From a virus, in IMG/VR virus record IMGVR_UViG_3300044621_001249, positions 1 to 30,797 of that record: a stretch of DNA of 30,797 nucleotides. The stretch is one strand, 5' to 3'. The position numbers and the translations under genes are program-made. The notes under the pieces are model-generated. The model was not told where the DNA came from. It made no database searches and was given only the letters and a program-made list of their open reading frames with translations. Positions 6,933-12,893 of the stretch are shown in pieces (the first letter of the stretch is position 1; every line of letters begins with the position of its first letter).

Positions 6933-6942
6933 GGCGCCCCCT

Positions 6943-7209
6943 TTAACGAACGGCCCGCGCACAAGCGTCGGCCCACAGTGGACTATCGGGAAACACGCGA
7001 ACCCGACCTTTTTCGAAGTAGTCGGTCATCGTGTCGGTGTTGTTTTCGTAGGGAGCCGATTGATCGGCAAACACGCGGCCCAGGGCGCCGGTGTAATCCT
7101 TGGCGTAGATCGTGACGCAATCGCGCCCATCAACCAGGTTGCCGCGGCTGTACCAGACACGGGCCTTTTCGGCGCCGTTGGTAACGTAGAACTTCATCAT
7201 TTTGACCAT
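6943..7209 (-). CDS. Unknown first leftward early protein (88 aa)
   Basis: 88 residues; AGGAG ribosome site seven bases before the ATG at 7209. Mixed alpha/beta with WYSRGNLVDGRDCVTIYAKD and a basic C-terminus. It is the first gene behind the promoter at 7258-7286, the position of early takeover or regulatory genes in many temperate phages. It does not look like a CI-type repressor: I see no helix-turn-helix or peptidase residues. No recognised family. Confidence 0.65.
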   Translation of the reverse strand: MVKMMKFYVTNGAEKARVWYSRGNLVDGRDCVTIYAKDYTGALGRVFADQSAPYENNTDTMTDYFEKGRVRVFPDSPLWADACARAVR

Positions 7210-7257
7210 CTTGAGTCTCCTAAAAAGACCGCTTGCAATTCGCTACGGCATGACTGA

Positions 7258-7286
7258 ATGTTAAGCCAGCTGAACAGACATTGCAA
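7258..7286 (-). promoter_or_regulatory. Leftward early promoter (PL-like)
   Basis: Minus strand: TTGCAA (7286-7281), 17-base spacer, TAACAT (7263-7258). The predicted transcript start near 7251 gives a leader of about 40 bases before the gene at 7209. An operator-like dyad overlaps the -10 box. Confidence 0.6.
7260..7275. promoter_or_regulatory. Operator-like dyad at the leftward promoter
   Basis: GTTAAGCCAGCTGAAC: TTAAGC-CA-GCTGAA, one mismatch in the inner dyad compared with the site at 6647. It overlaps the -10 box of the leftward promoter, consistent with repression. A partial sequence CCCTTAACTTT at 7304-7314 may be a weaker further site between the two early promoters. Confidence 0.45.
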
Positions 7287-7331
7287 CAACTATTTGTAAA
7301 GCCCCCTTAACTTTGTTGGGAATTGGTGGTG

Positions 7332-7360
7332 TTGACACAACGCGCAAGGTGGCTTAACAT
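7332..7360 (+). promoter_or_regulatory. Rightward early promoter (PR-like)
   Basis: TTGACA (7332-7337), exactly 17 bases, TAACAT (7355-7360). It is the strongest promoter match in the control region. The predicted start is about 7367, which is the first base of the ATG of the Cro/YdaS-like gene, so the transcript would be leaderless or nearly so. Confidence 0.7.
7345..7358. promoter_or_regulatory. Operator-like half-dyad at the rightward promoter
   Basis: CAAGG-TG-GCTTAAC shares the right half (TGGCTTAAC) with the sites at 6647 and 7260 but has a degraded left half. It covers the spacer end and -10 box of the rightward promoter. A weaker site here would fit graded autoregulation by the first gene product; this is inference. 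Confidence 0.4.
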
Positions 7361-7366
7361 CGAAAG

Positions 7367-7525
7367 ATGGACAAAGCACACGCAATCGAAAAAGCTGGGT
7401 CAGCCAAGGCGCTGGCCGAACTGCTGGGCATCACACGCGCAGCTGTAAGCCAATGGGGCAAGCAGATTCCCCCGGCCAGGGTTTGGCAGCTGCGGGCGTT
7501 GCGTCCGAAATGGTTTAAGGGCTAG
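7367..7525 (+). CDS. Cro/YdaS-like helix-turn-helix regulator
   Basis: 52 residues. Helix-turn-helix around residues 12-33 (SAKALAELLGITRAAVSQWG), followed by KQIPPARVWQLRAL and the terminal RPKWF typical of YdaS and Cro-type proteins. It would bind operators as a dimer; the dyads at 6647, 7260 and 7345 are the natural candidates. Only a weak GAAAG lies before the ATG and the mapped promoter places the transcript start at about the ATG, suggesting leaderless translation. It is the first rightward gene. No partner CI-type repressor is visible in the window. Confidence 0.8.
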   Translation: MDKAHAIEKAGSAKALAELLGITRAAVSQWGKQIPPARVWQLRALRPKWFKG

Positions 7526-7556
7526 AATTGTTTGGAATCCGGCTAGGTTGGAAGTC

Positions 7557-7655
7557 ATGAGCCAATCGAAAAGCGCCCCGCCCGCCTGCCGTGATTTCTT
7601 TTTGTGCGGGAGAAAGGCGCGGATATATGCACTACTACCAATTTCACATTGGTGA
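7557..7655 (+). CDS. Doubtful small reading frame (32 aa) between the regulator and the YdaU-like gene
   Basis: A 32-residue frame with a fair GGAAG ribosome site. It overlaps the start of the YdaU-like gene in another frame and has no membrane segment or recognisable domain (MSQSKSAPPACRDFFLCG). It may only be leader sequence. Listed because it is the only candidate in the 100-base gap. Confidence 0.2.
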   Translation: MSQSKSAPPACRDFFLCGRKARIYALLPISHW

Positions 7656-8340
7656 CTATCGGGCATCAACAGCCCATCTTTCCAACGAAGAAGATTTGGC
7701 ATACCGGCGACTGCTGGATATGTACTACGACACGGAGCAGCCTATCCCGCTGGATACCCAGTGGGTTGCCAGGCGGCTGCGAGTAGATACCCAGGTAATT
7801 GCCAACGTTCTAAAAGACATGTTTACGGCGACTGATTCGGGTTGGACGCACGAACGTTGCGAAGCTGAAATTGAGCATTACCAGCACCTGGCTGAAAGAA
7901 ATCGGGCCAACGGACGCAAGGGTGGACGCCCCAAAAAACCCAGTGGGTTGCCAGTGGAAACCCAGATCGAACCCAGAAAAACCCTAACCAACAACCAGGA
8001 ACCAACAACCAACAGCCAAACAAAGAATAAAGCGGTTGTCACCGCTGCGCCTGACGGCGTTTCCCAGGAAGTCTGGGAATCATTCCTACAACAGCGAAAG
8101 GCATCCAGGGCTGTGGTAACCCCCACCGTGGTCAAAAAAATCGCCCAGGAGGCCCAGAAAGCGGGTTGGACGCTGGAAAACGCCCTTGCCGAATGTGTTG
8201 CTAGGGGCTGGCGTGGGTTCAAGGCCGATTGGGTTGCTGAAAAACAGGCCAAGAACGTCGGGGAGCGTAACCGCGACTTGATGCAAGGGTTAACCCGCGG
8301 ATTGATTGGAGGTGGCAAAAATGTCCAATTACTCAAGTGA
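7627..8340 (+). CDS. YdaU-like (DUF1376) replication-module protein
   Basis: 237 residues from ATG 7627 with a GGAGAAAGG ribosome region; a GTG 36 bases upstream is less likely. The N-terminus (YYQFHIGDYRASTAHLSNEE, then AYRRLLDMYYDTEQPIPLD) is the DUF1376/YdaU winged-helix signature. A Lys/Arg-rich linker (NGRKGGRPKKP) and a Thr/Asn/Gln-rich low-complexity stretch follow. The C-terminal region (WESFLQQRKASRAVVTPTVV, ending GWRGFKADW) resembles the second domain found in phage replication initiators of this type. It probably binds the phage origin or host replication proteins. The origin itself could not be located. Confidence 0.75.
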   Translation: MHYYQFHIGDYRASTAHLSNEEDLAYRRLLDMYYDTEQPIPLDTQWVARRLRVDTQVIANVLKDMFTATDSGWTHERCEAEIEHYQHLAERNRANGRKGGRPKKPSGLPVETQIEPRKTLTNNQEPTTNSQTKNKAVVTAAPDGVSQEVWESFLQQRKASRAVVTPTVVKKIAQEAQKAGWTLENALAECVARGWRGFKADWVAEKQAKNVGERNRDLMQGLTRGLIGGGKNVQLLK

Positions 8341-8728
8341 ATACCGCGACCAGGATTTTTGCGCGATTGACGAAGGCCTAGATTACATCTTTGCCAGGAT
8401 GGGCGCGATTTACGGGGCTGTGTTTGTTCGGCATTGGGAAGGTGTTGACCACCAGCTGGTGCGCCAGGTCTGGGCCGAAGAATGCGGGCGCATGCTGACC
8501 TACAAACCCAAACTGGACTATGCCTTACAGCACATGAATCCAGACCGTCCACCGTCGGCCTTGGCGTTCAAAAAGCTGCTGAACGATGCCCCGCGGATTC
8601 CTGACAAGCCGCATTCAATCATCACGCGCCAGCCGACCCTGCACGAAAAAATGGCGACGGAAAAAGCCAAGGCTGAAGCGATGGCGAAGCTGCGGGAACT
8701 GACAGAACAAATGAGGATGCCGAAATGA
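8321..8728 (+). CDS. Probable replication accessory protein
   Basis: 135 residues from ATG 8321, behind a perfect GGAGGT ribosome site seven bases upstream. Helical, with RPPSALAFKKLLNDAP in the middle and a Lys/Ala/Glu-rich C-terminal helix (EKMATEKAKAEAMAKLRELT). It directly follows and overlaps the YdaU-like gene. The place is that of helicase-loader or second replication genes in lambdoid phages, but no AAA+ motif is present, so the role is inferred only from position. Confidence 0.65.
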   Translation: MSNYSSEYRDQDFCAIDEGLDYIFARMGAIYGAVFVRHWEGVDHQLVRQVWAEECGRMLTYKPKLDYALQHMNPDRPPSALAFKKLLNDAPRIPDKPHSIITRQPTLHEKMATEKAKAEAMAKLRELTEQMRMPK

Positions 8729-8937
8729 CAGCAATTCGACCAACTATCGTTAAACAAAAACCAAGGGGCATGAGTGTTGCCCGCCTTGGGTCAAAGCAAC
8801 AAAGGGAATTGATTGAAGCTGAGGCGATTGACATTTTTACAGCCATGACGAACGGCGGTTGCACATTCCAGCAAGCATTGGCGGCAATTTTTTTAAGCGG
8901 TATGAGCCTTGCAAAAACTTTGGAGAAACAATCATGA
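8725..8937 (+). CDS. Unknown early protein (70 aa)
   Basis: 70 residues with a basic N-terminus and an amphipathic helical C-terminus (AAIFLSGMSLAKTLEKQS). GAGG ribosome site; ATGA overlap with the preceding gene and with the following one. No recognised family. Confidence 0.55.
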   Translation: MTAIRPTIVKQKPRGMSVARLGSKQQRELIEAEAIDIFTAMTNGGCTFQQALAAIFLSGMSLAKTLEKQS

Positions 8938-9197
8938 AAATTTATTGTTCATCTTGCGACGAGGTGCAGTTTGTTTTGATTGATGATTGCCGTGATGCAA
9001 AAACCAACAAACCATTTCAAGACATTGTTTGCGCTGAATGCCGTTTGGTAATTGCATCGGGCACACAAATTAAACGCGAATGGCAGGGGCTGACGGATGA
9101 TGAGATTTACGATTCATACAGCGAACCTTGCAGCGATTCAGAAATGGTTGCGTTTGCAAGAGAAATCGAAGCCATGCTGAAGGAGAAGAACGGATGA
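8934..9197 (+). CDS. Small zinc-ribbon-like protein
   Basis: 87 residues from ATG 8934, overlapping the previous stop. Two CxxC pairs, C5-C8 (CSSC) and C33-C36 (CAEC), spaced as in a zinc ribbon. The C-terminal half is acidic and helical. More AT-rich than neighbours. It may bind nucleic acid or a host protein; no family recognised. Confidence 0.6.
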   Translation: MKIYCSSCDEVQFVLIDDCRDAKTNKPFQDIVCAECRLVIASGTQIKREWQGLTDDEIYDSYSEPCSDSEMVAFAREIEAMLKEKNG

Positions 9198-9631
9198 CCA
9201 TCACATTAACCCGTGAGGAAGCGCAGCAGGTGCTGGATGCTTTGGAACAAGCAGGTAATTCGCTTGGCTCATTTTGTAGTGATATGGGTTGGGCGCAAAA
9301 AGACATGGACAACATGGACAACTGCGACGCAATGGCAGAAACCCTCCGCGCCCGACTTAGCGCACCTAAACAGGAGCCGGTGGCGTGGGTTCTACCAGAT
9401 TTTTGGAATCACCTTAAAACATTTAATTGTGGAACTGCGTACAGAATGAAAGGTGACGATAGGCAACCACTCTACACCGCCCCACCACAGCGCCAGCCGC
9501 TGACGGATGAGCAAGTGCGCGACCTGTGGTCATGGTCTGCAACCGCCGAAGCAGAGCGCACGGCAAACACTCAACAACACGCATTTGCCCGCGCCATCGA
9601 GCGCGCCCACGTCATAGGAGAAAACAAATGA
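9194..9631 (+). CDS. Unknown phage protein (145 aa)
   Basis: 145 residues from ATG 9194 (AGGAG ribosome site). N-terminal helical region (LTREEAQQVLDALEQAG), then linker phrases LSAPKQEPVAWVLPDFW and QPLYTAPPQRQPLTDEQV. These are recurrent in accessory proteins of Burkholderiales and related phages. Function unknown. Overlaps both neighbours by 4 bases. Confidence 0.65.
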   Translation: MTITLTREEAQQVLDALEQAGNSLGSFCSDMGWAQKDMDNMDNCDAMAETLRARLSAPKQEPVAWVLPDFWNHLKTFNCGTAYRMKGDDRQPLYTAPPQRQPLTDEQVRDLWSWSATAEAERTANTQQHAFARAIERAHVIGENK

Positions 9632-9837
9632 CGTTCGACGAATGGTTTGTCACATACCCGCTGCCTGCTGAAATCGACACGATGGGCGACACCGACCGTG
9701 AGCAATGGACATGGGCGCTGCGGTCGGCCTACAAAACTGGTTCAGCAGCCGAGCGTGAGGCCTGTGCAAAGGTGTGTGACGACATGGTGTTGTACACAGG
9801 ATTCGACTGCGCCGCTGCTATCCGCGCAAGGGGGTAA
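9628..9837 (+). CDS. Unknown early protein (69 aa)
   Basis: 69 residues from ATG 9628, behind AGGAG. Contains WTWALRSAYKTGSAAEREAC followed by KVCDDM and a C-terminal IRARG, a phrase common at the end of small phage accessory proteins. No function recognised. Confidence 0.55.
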   Translation: MTFDEWFVTYPLPAEIDTMGDTDREQWTWALRSAYKTGSAAEREACAKVCDDMVLYTGFDCAAAIRARG

Positions 9838-9839
9838 GC

Positions 9840-10151
9840 ATGAGCAACGACAAAGCGCACCAGCTGCTGGACAAAGCGCGGGAAGGACAAACATTTGCCT
9901 ACGATGAAATCACAGCCGCCCTTGTCGCAACAGGCGACCTTGCCGGATGGCGAGAAACACACCTGGTCGGAAGCCTGGCGGCGGGAATGCGAAGCCAGAG
10001 ATTGGTTGCGCCGCTGGAAGATTTACCAGCGGGAACACGGGACACGGCTGGCGAATGCTTGGTGGGCGCAGACGATAGAGAAAATCGAGAAAGCCCGCGG
10101 CCCTGGTGCAGCGCGTATGTTGCGGGACGATATGAACAAGGTAAAAAATGA
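9840..10151 (+). CDS. Unknown early protein; overlaps a second reading frame
   Basis: 103 residues. The N-terminal third (HQLLDKAREGQTFAYDEITA, then ALVATGDL) looks like a family of very short phage proteins that normally end about there. The rest (residues about 36-103) is low in plausible structure and coincides with a better-looking reading frame in another phase (9904-10170). Either the gene was extended by loss of its stop, or a frame change joins the two. Start has no strong ribosome site. Confidence 0.45.
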   Translation: MSNDKAHQLLDKAREGQTFAYDEITAALVATGDLAGWRETHLVGSLAAGMRSQRLVAPLEDLPAGTRDTAGECLVGADDRENRESPRPWCSAYVAGRYEQGKK

Positions 10152-10170
10152 GACGGGCGGCAAAAGTTGA
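9904..10170 (+). CDS. DUF7696-like small protein
   Basis: 88 residues if the ATG at 9904 is used. The core (LPDGEKHTWSEAWRRECEAR, followed by DWLRRWKIYQREHG and IEKARGPGAARML) resembles a small helical family common in Burkholderiales phages. The start is uncertain: no close ribosome site, and the frame is open back to a TTG at 9895. It overlaps the preceding frame by nearly 250 bases and the VRR-NUC gene by 23 bases. Confidence 0.5.
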   Translation: MKSQPPLSQQATLPDGEKHTWSEAWRRECEARDWLRRWKIYQREHGTRLANAWWAQTIEKIEKARGPGAARMLRDDMNKVKNETGGKS

Positions 10171-10438
10171 CGCGAATCAAGAGCAAGTGGTTGAAGCATT
10201 ACGGGCCGCTGGTGCTTCAGTACAGACTTTGGCGGCAGTTGGCAAAGGCGTCCCTGATTTGCTGGTGGGTTTTCAAGGCAAAACCCTTTTGCTTGAAGTT
10301 AAAGACGGTCGCAAGCCGCCTTCGGAAAGACGGTTGACTGAAGACCAGTTGAAGTGGCACGGGGCTTGGCGTGGTGGCCCGTTGGCCGTGGTCGATGGTG
10401 TTGACGCCGCGTTGCGAATGTTGGGGGTGATGAAATGA
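10148..10438 (+). CDS. VRR-NUC-type PD-(D/E)XK nuclease
   Basis: 96 residues. GVPDLLVGF gives D37; LLLEVKDG gives E50 and K52, the catalytic triad of VRR-NUC domains. The N-terminal helix (QEQVVEALRAAG) and C-terminal WHGAWRGGPLAVVDG complete the minimal fold. Stand-alone phage VRR-NUC proteins are thought to cut branched DNA such as Holliday junctions or flaps. It lies with NinB and a YbcO-like nuclease, the region where lambdoid phages keep junction-processing genes. Confidence 0.8.
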   Translation: MRRAAKVDANQEQVVEALRAAGASVQTLAAVGKGVPDLLVGFQGKTLLLEVKDGRKPPSERRLTEDQLKWHGAWRGGPLAVVDGVDAALRMLGVMK

Positions 10439-10569
10439 ACAAACACCTGGTTGATTTGGAAAAGTGGGGAAGCCTGAAAATTTCTGACGAATCAGTGATT
10501 TGGTTTTTTGTGTGTTTTGCTGTGTTTGCGGTGGCTTTGTGGGCCTGGGAAGGTTCTGATGATTTATGA
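10435..10569 (+). CDS. Tiny single-pass membrane protein (44 aa)
   Basis: 44 residues: a polar N-terminus, one hydrophobic helix (VIWFFVCFAVFAVALWAW), and an acidic tail EGSDDL. The ATG overlaps the VRR-NUC stop (ATGA) and the 3' end overlaps the NinB start by 11 bases, so it fits the operon precisely. Function unknown; it parallels the tiny membrane proteins of the leftward operon. Confidence 0.55.
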   Translation: MNKHLVDLEKWGSLKISDESVIWFFVCFAVFAVALWAWEGSDDL

Positions 10570-10960
10570 CCTGCACAACCCGCAACAGGCCAAAGTGCTG
10601 ATGGACAACATTTGGCCCGATGTCAAAGCCAACCTGATGGCCGGGCACAAAATGCGCCTGGAAATTAAGCGGGCCACCAGGTCATCCGACCAAAACGACA
10701 TGTTCCACGCCATCATTCACCAAATTTACCTGGCGATGCGGGCGGCTGGGTCTACCTGGTCGGCTGATGATTGGAAGCGCCTGTTGATTGACCAGTGGGC
10801 ACACGAAACCGACCGCAAGATTGGCAAGGTCGCGCCCAGCCTGGACGGGGAACGGGTGGTGCAGCTGGGCTGGCAAACCCATAAATTCACTATCCCGGAC
10901 GCGACCGAATTTATTGAATGGTTGCTGGCCTGGTGCGCTGAAAAGGGAATTGAAGCGTGA
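10559..10960 (+). CDS. ninB: NinB-family recombination protein
   Basis: 133 residues from ATG 10559, with GGAAGG upstream. Pattern of the NinB family: RLEIKRATRSSDQNDMFHAI, then WSADDWKRLLIDQWAHETD and FIEWLLAWCAEKGIEA at the end. NinB (Orf of lambda) binds single-stranded DNA and helps the phage recombination pathway in place of host RecFOR. Length is slightly below the 146 of lambda. Placed between VRR-NUC and the YbcO-like nuclease. Confidence 0.85.
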   Translation: MIYDLHNPQQAKVLMDNIWPDVKANLMAGHKMRLEIKRATRSSDQNDMFHAIIHQIYLAMRAAGSTWSADDWKRLLIDQWAHETDRKIGKVAPSLDGERVVQLGWQTHKFTIPDATEFIEWLLAWCAEKGIEA

Positions 10961-10983
10961 CTGTTTGGCGCAAAAGGCAAATC

Positions 10984-11325
10984 ATGCAAATCTCAAAACA
11001 TACCTACATTCGAAGCAAAAAGCTGTTGCGCCTGGTCGCGGAACTGCCTTGCCAGTTTTGTGGCAACCCGCACATGGTTCAGGCCGCGCACACCAATTGG
11101 GGTGGCGGCAAGGGCCGCGGCATCAAAGCCGACGACAACCTGGTGGCGGCGCTGTGCATGTCCTGCCATTACGACATCGACCAGGGCGCCAAGTGGTCAA
11201 AGCGCGAACGGCAGCAAGCCTGGGTGCTGGCGCACATGAAGACCGTCCAGGCGTTGACGGACGCGGGAACCTGGCCTGTTGACGTTCCCATCCCGACCGA
11301 AGCACAATTGGAGCGCCTTTTGTAA
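10984..11325 (+). CDS. YbcO-like (DUF1364) HNH nuclease
   Basis: 113 residues from ATG 10984 (AAAAGG ribosome site); a GTG at 10957 that overlaps the NinB stop would add nine residues. Motifs: CQFCG (C23, C26), AAHTNWGGGKGRGIKADDN with H36, and CMSCHYDID (C58, C61, H62). These fit the zinc-bound HNH fold of YbcO/DUF1364, which is longer here by about 35 residues at the C-terminus (WVLAHMKTVQALTDAGTW). Probably a DNA nuclease acting in recombination or junction resolution. It is the last rightward early gene before a strong terminator. Confidence 0.75.
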   Translation: MQISKHTYIRSKKLLRLVAELPCQFCGNPHMVQAAHTNWGGGKGRGIKADDNLVAALCMSCHYDIDQGAKWSKRERQQAWVLAHMKTVQALTDAGTWPVDVPIPTEAQLERLL

Positions 11326-11342
11326 GGCAGTTGCCAGTTTTG

Positions 11343-11369
11343 GCGGGGGTTTCGTGCCCCCGCTTTTTT
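11343..11369 (+). terminator. Rho-independent terminator after the rightward early operon
   Basis: Stem GCGGGGG / CCCCCGC (seven perfect pairs), loop TTTCGTG, followed by six T. It lies 18 bases after the stop of the YbcO-like gene and only eight bases before the next gene, so it separates early from late transcription. Read-through would need antitermination or a separate late promoter. Confidence 0.9.
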
Positions 11370-11376
11370 CGCTATC

Positions 11377-11745
11377 ATGGGTGACATGGAAGACGAAACA
11401 GCAGAATTCATTGCGGCATTGCTGCACAGCGCGACGGTTGCACACTTTATGCACCTGTCTACTTCGTCTTTTTCCGAACACAAAGCATTGCGCCGTTATT
11501 ACAATGAAATAATTGATTTGACGGACAAATTTGCCGAAGCCTACATGGGCAAATACGAGCAAATCAAAGAATTCCCGAGTGAATTTCACAACGCCAAAAA
11601 CCCCGTTAAATATTTCACGGGGCTAAAGGATTTTGTGAAAGAATGCCGGGAAGACTTGCCGCAAGACACTGAACTGCAAAACATCGTTGATGAAATCGCG
11701 GATTTGGTGAACAGCACTCTGTACAAACTTCGATTCCTGAAATGA
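11377..11745 (+). CDS. Helical protein resembling DUF5856
   Basis: 122 residues; starts at 11377 or, with GGGTG before it, at 11386. All-helical, with HSATVAHFMHLSTSSFSEHK, RRYYNEIIDLTDKFAEAYMG and KDFVKECREDL. The spacing of His and Glu recalls a ferritin-like four-helix bundle and a conserved protein family of large aquatic phages (DUF5856). Catalytic or metal role unproven. First gene after the early terminator, so probably the start of the late or middle transcript. Confidence 0.6.
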   Translation: MGDMEDETAEFIAALLHSATVAHFMHLSTSSFSEHKALRRYYNEIIDLTDKFAEAYMGKYEQIKEFPSEFHNAKNPVKYFTGLKDFVKECREDLPQDTELQNIVDEIADLVNSTLYKLRFLK

Positions 11746-11756
11746 AAGGGCAGACC

Positions 11757-11966
11757 ATGAAAGAAGCAAAAGGCTACGGTTTCGGTTCTAACGCCAAAGC
11801 ACCCAGCGGTGTGACGGCATCCGATAAATCCGGCGAACGCATGGAAAAGGTTCGCAATGGCGTTGGCATGGGTAAAATGGACGCAGTTGGCGCCGACAAG
11901 AAATTTGACGGTGGCCGTTCTAGCGGCATGTGCTACACGCACGACCGCAAGTCTTACCAAAAGTAA
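11757..11966 (+). CDS. Small basic Gly-rich protein
   Basis: 69 residues from ATG 11757, preceded by AAAGGG; an ATG at 11742 overlapping the previous stop would add five residues. Gly/Lys-rich (KGYGFGSNAKAPSGVTASDK) ending in SSGMCYTHDRKSYQK. Looks partly disordered. No family recognised; the following genes are of similar small basic type. Confidence 0.5.
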   Translation: MKEAKGYGFGSNAKAPSGVTASDKSGERMEKVRNGVGMGKMDAVGADKKFDGGRSSGMCYTHDRKSYQK

Positions 11967-11969
11967 GTC

Positions 11970-12893
11970 ATGATTCCGTTGTCGCAAATGGCGGCGGCGG
12001 GACAAAGACCTGTTGCCCCAGGCCCATCGGCCAGCCCTGAACAAACACGGCTGGCCGCACTTGTTCCGCAGCCCGTACTACCGCAAACGCCGCAGTCGGC
12101 CAATCCGATTGAACAGGCGTATTTCGAAAGGCTGACGAACGATTACCCTGGCCTGGTCGCGCAATACGCCCAGGAGCCGGAATCCGAAGGCGGCAAAATC
12201 ATCAACACCGACATTGCCAGGGAAATGTCGTCTGAGTACAAAGCCGACCGCACCAGGTCAGCTGATGTCCATGAACCGTCCAGCGCGTTCATGAAAAAAC
12301 TCTACGCCGACAAACTTTCCAAACCGACCCCCAAGGGCAAAGACAACACTGTTGTGTTCACCGCGGGCGGCACAGGGGCTGGCAAAACCACCGCGTTGCA
12401 AGCGTCCAGGCAAGTGTCGGAAGGCGTCCGAAACGCCGAAATGGTGTACGACACCAACATGAACAGTTTCGACAGCGCCGATAAAAAGATTCGCCAGGCG
12501 CTGGACGCCAACCGCAAGGTTTCAATCATCTACACCTACCGCGACCCAGTGGAAGCCCTGACCGGCGGGGCATTGAAGCGGGCCACACGCATGGAACAGG
12601 ACATGGGCACTGGCCGCACCGTTCCGCTTTCCGAACACGCCAAAACGCACATCGGCGCCCGCAAGGTGGTGGAACAGCTGCAAGACAAATACAAAGACCA
12701 TCCCAAAGTCAAAATCCAAGTCATTGACAACAGCCGCGGCCCAGGTAAGGCAATGTTAAGTTCCCTTGACAAGCTGCCTAAACTGGACGAAAATGCAATT
12801 AGGAGAGGATTACAGGATGCACTCGAACAAGCCCACCGAACCGGCGCCATTTCCACAGCCATCTTCCGAGGAACGGCAGATTACGCCCGCTGA
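11970..12893 (+). CDS. Zeta-toxin-like P-loop kinase
   Basis: 307 residues. Residues 1-45 are a Pro/Gln-rich disordered leader. Residues about 75-115 (KIINTDIAREMSSEY, then HEPSSAFMKKLYADKL) match the region before the P-loop in zeta-like proteins. Walker A is GGTGAGKT at 133-140 after the strand NTVVFTA. D161 in VYDTNMN and R191 in IIYTYRDP lie where the substrate and phosphate-binding residues sit in zeta kinases, and TGRTVPLSEHAKTH at 214-227 is like the R..VP..H segment. Zeta toxins phosphorylate UDP-N-acetylglucosamine and block wall synthesis; here the substrate is unknown. Location in the pre-packaging block, not in a toxin-antitoxin pair, is unusual. Confidence 0.7.
   Translation: MIPLSQMAAAGQRPVAPGPSASPEQTRLAALVPQPVLPQTPQSANPIEQAYFERLTNDYPGLVAQYAQEPESEGGKIINTDIAREMSSEYKADRTRSADVHEPSSAFMKKLYADKLSKPTPKGKDNTVVFTAGGTGAGKTTALQASRQVSEGVRNAEMVYDTNMNSFDSADKKIRQALDANRKVSIIYTYRDPVEALTGGALKRATRMEQDMGTGRTVPLSEHAKTHIGARKVVEQLQDKYKDHPKVKIQVIDNSRGPGKAMLSSLDKLPKLDENAIRRGLQDALEQAHRTGAISTAIFRGTADYAR

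Noticed and set aside
6943-7209. CI-type repressor in the first leftward gene
   Set aside because: Too short and without helix-turn-helix or self-cleavage residues; kept as unknown.
10217-10648. 143-residue minus-strand frame opposite VRR-NUC and NinB genes
   Set aside because: Antisense to two recognised genes; no motif.
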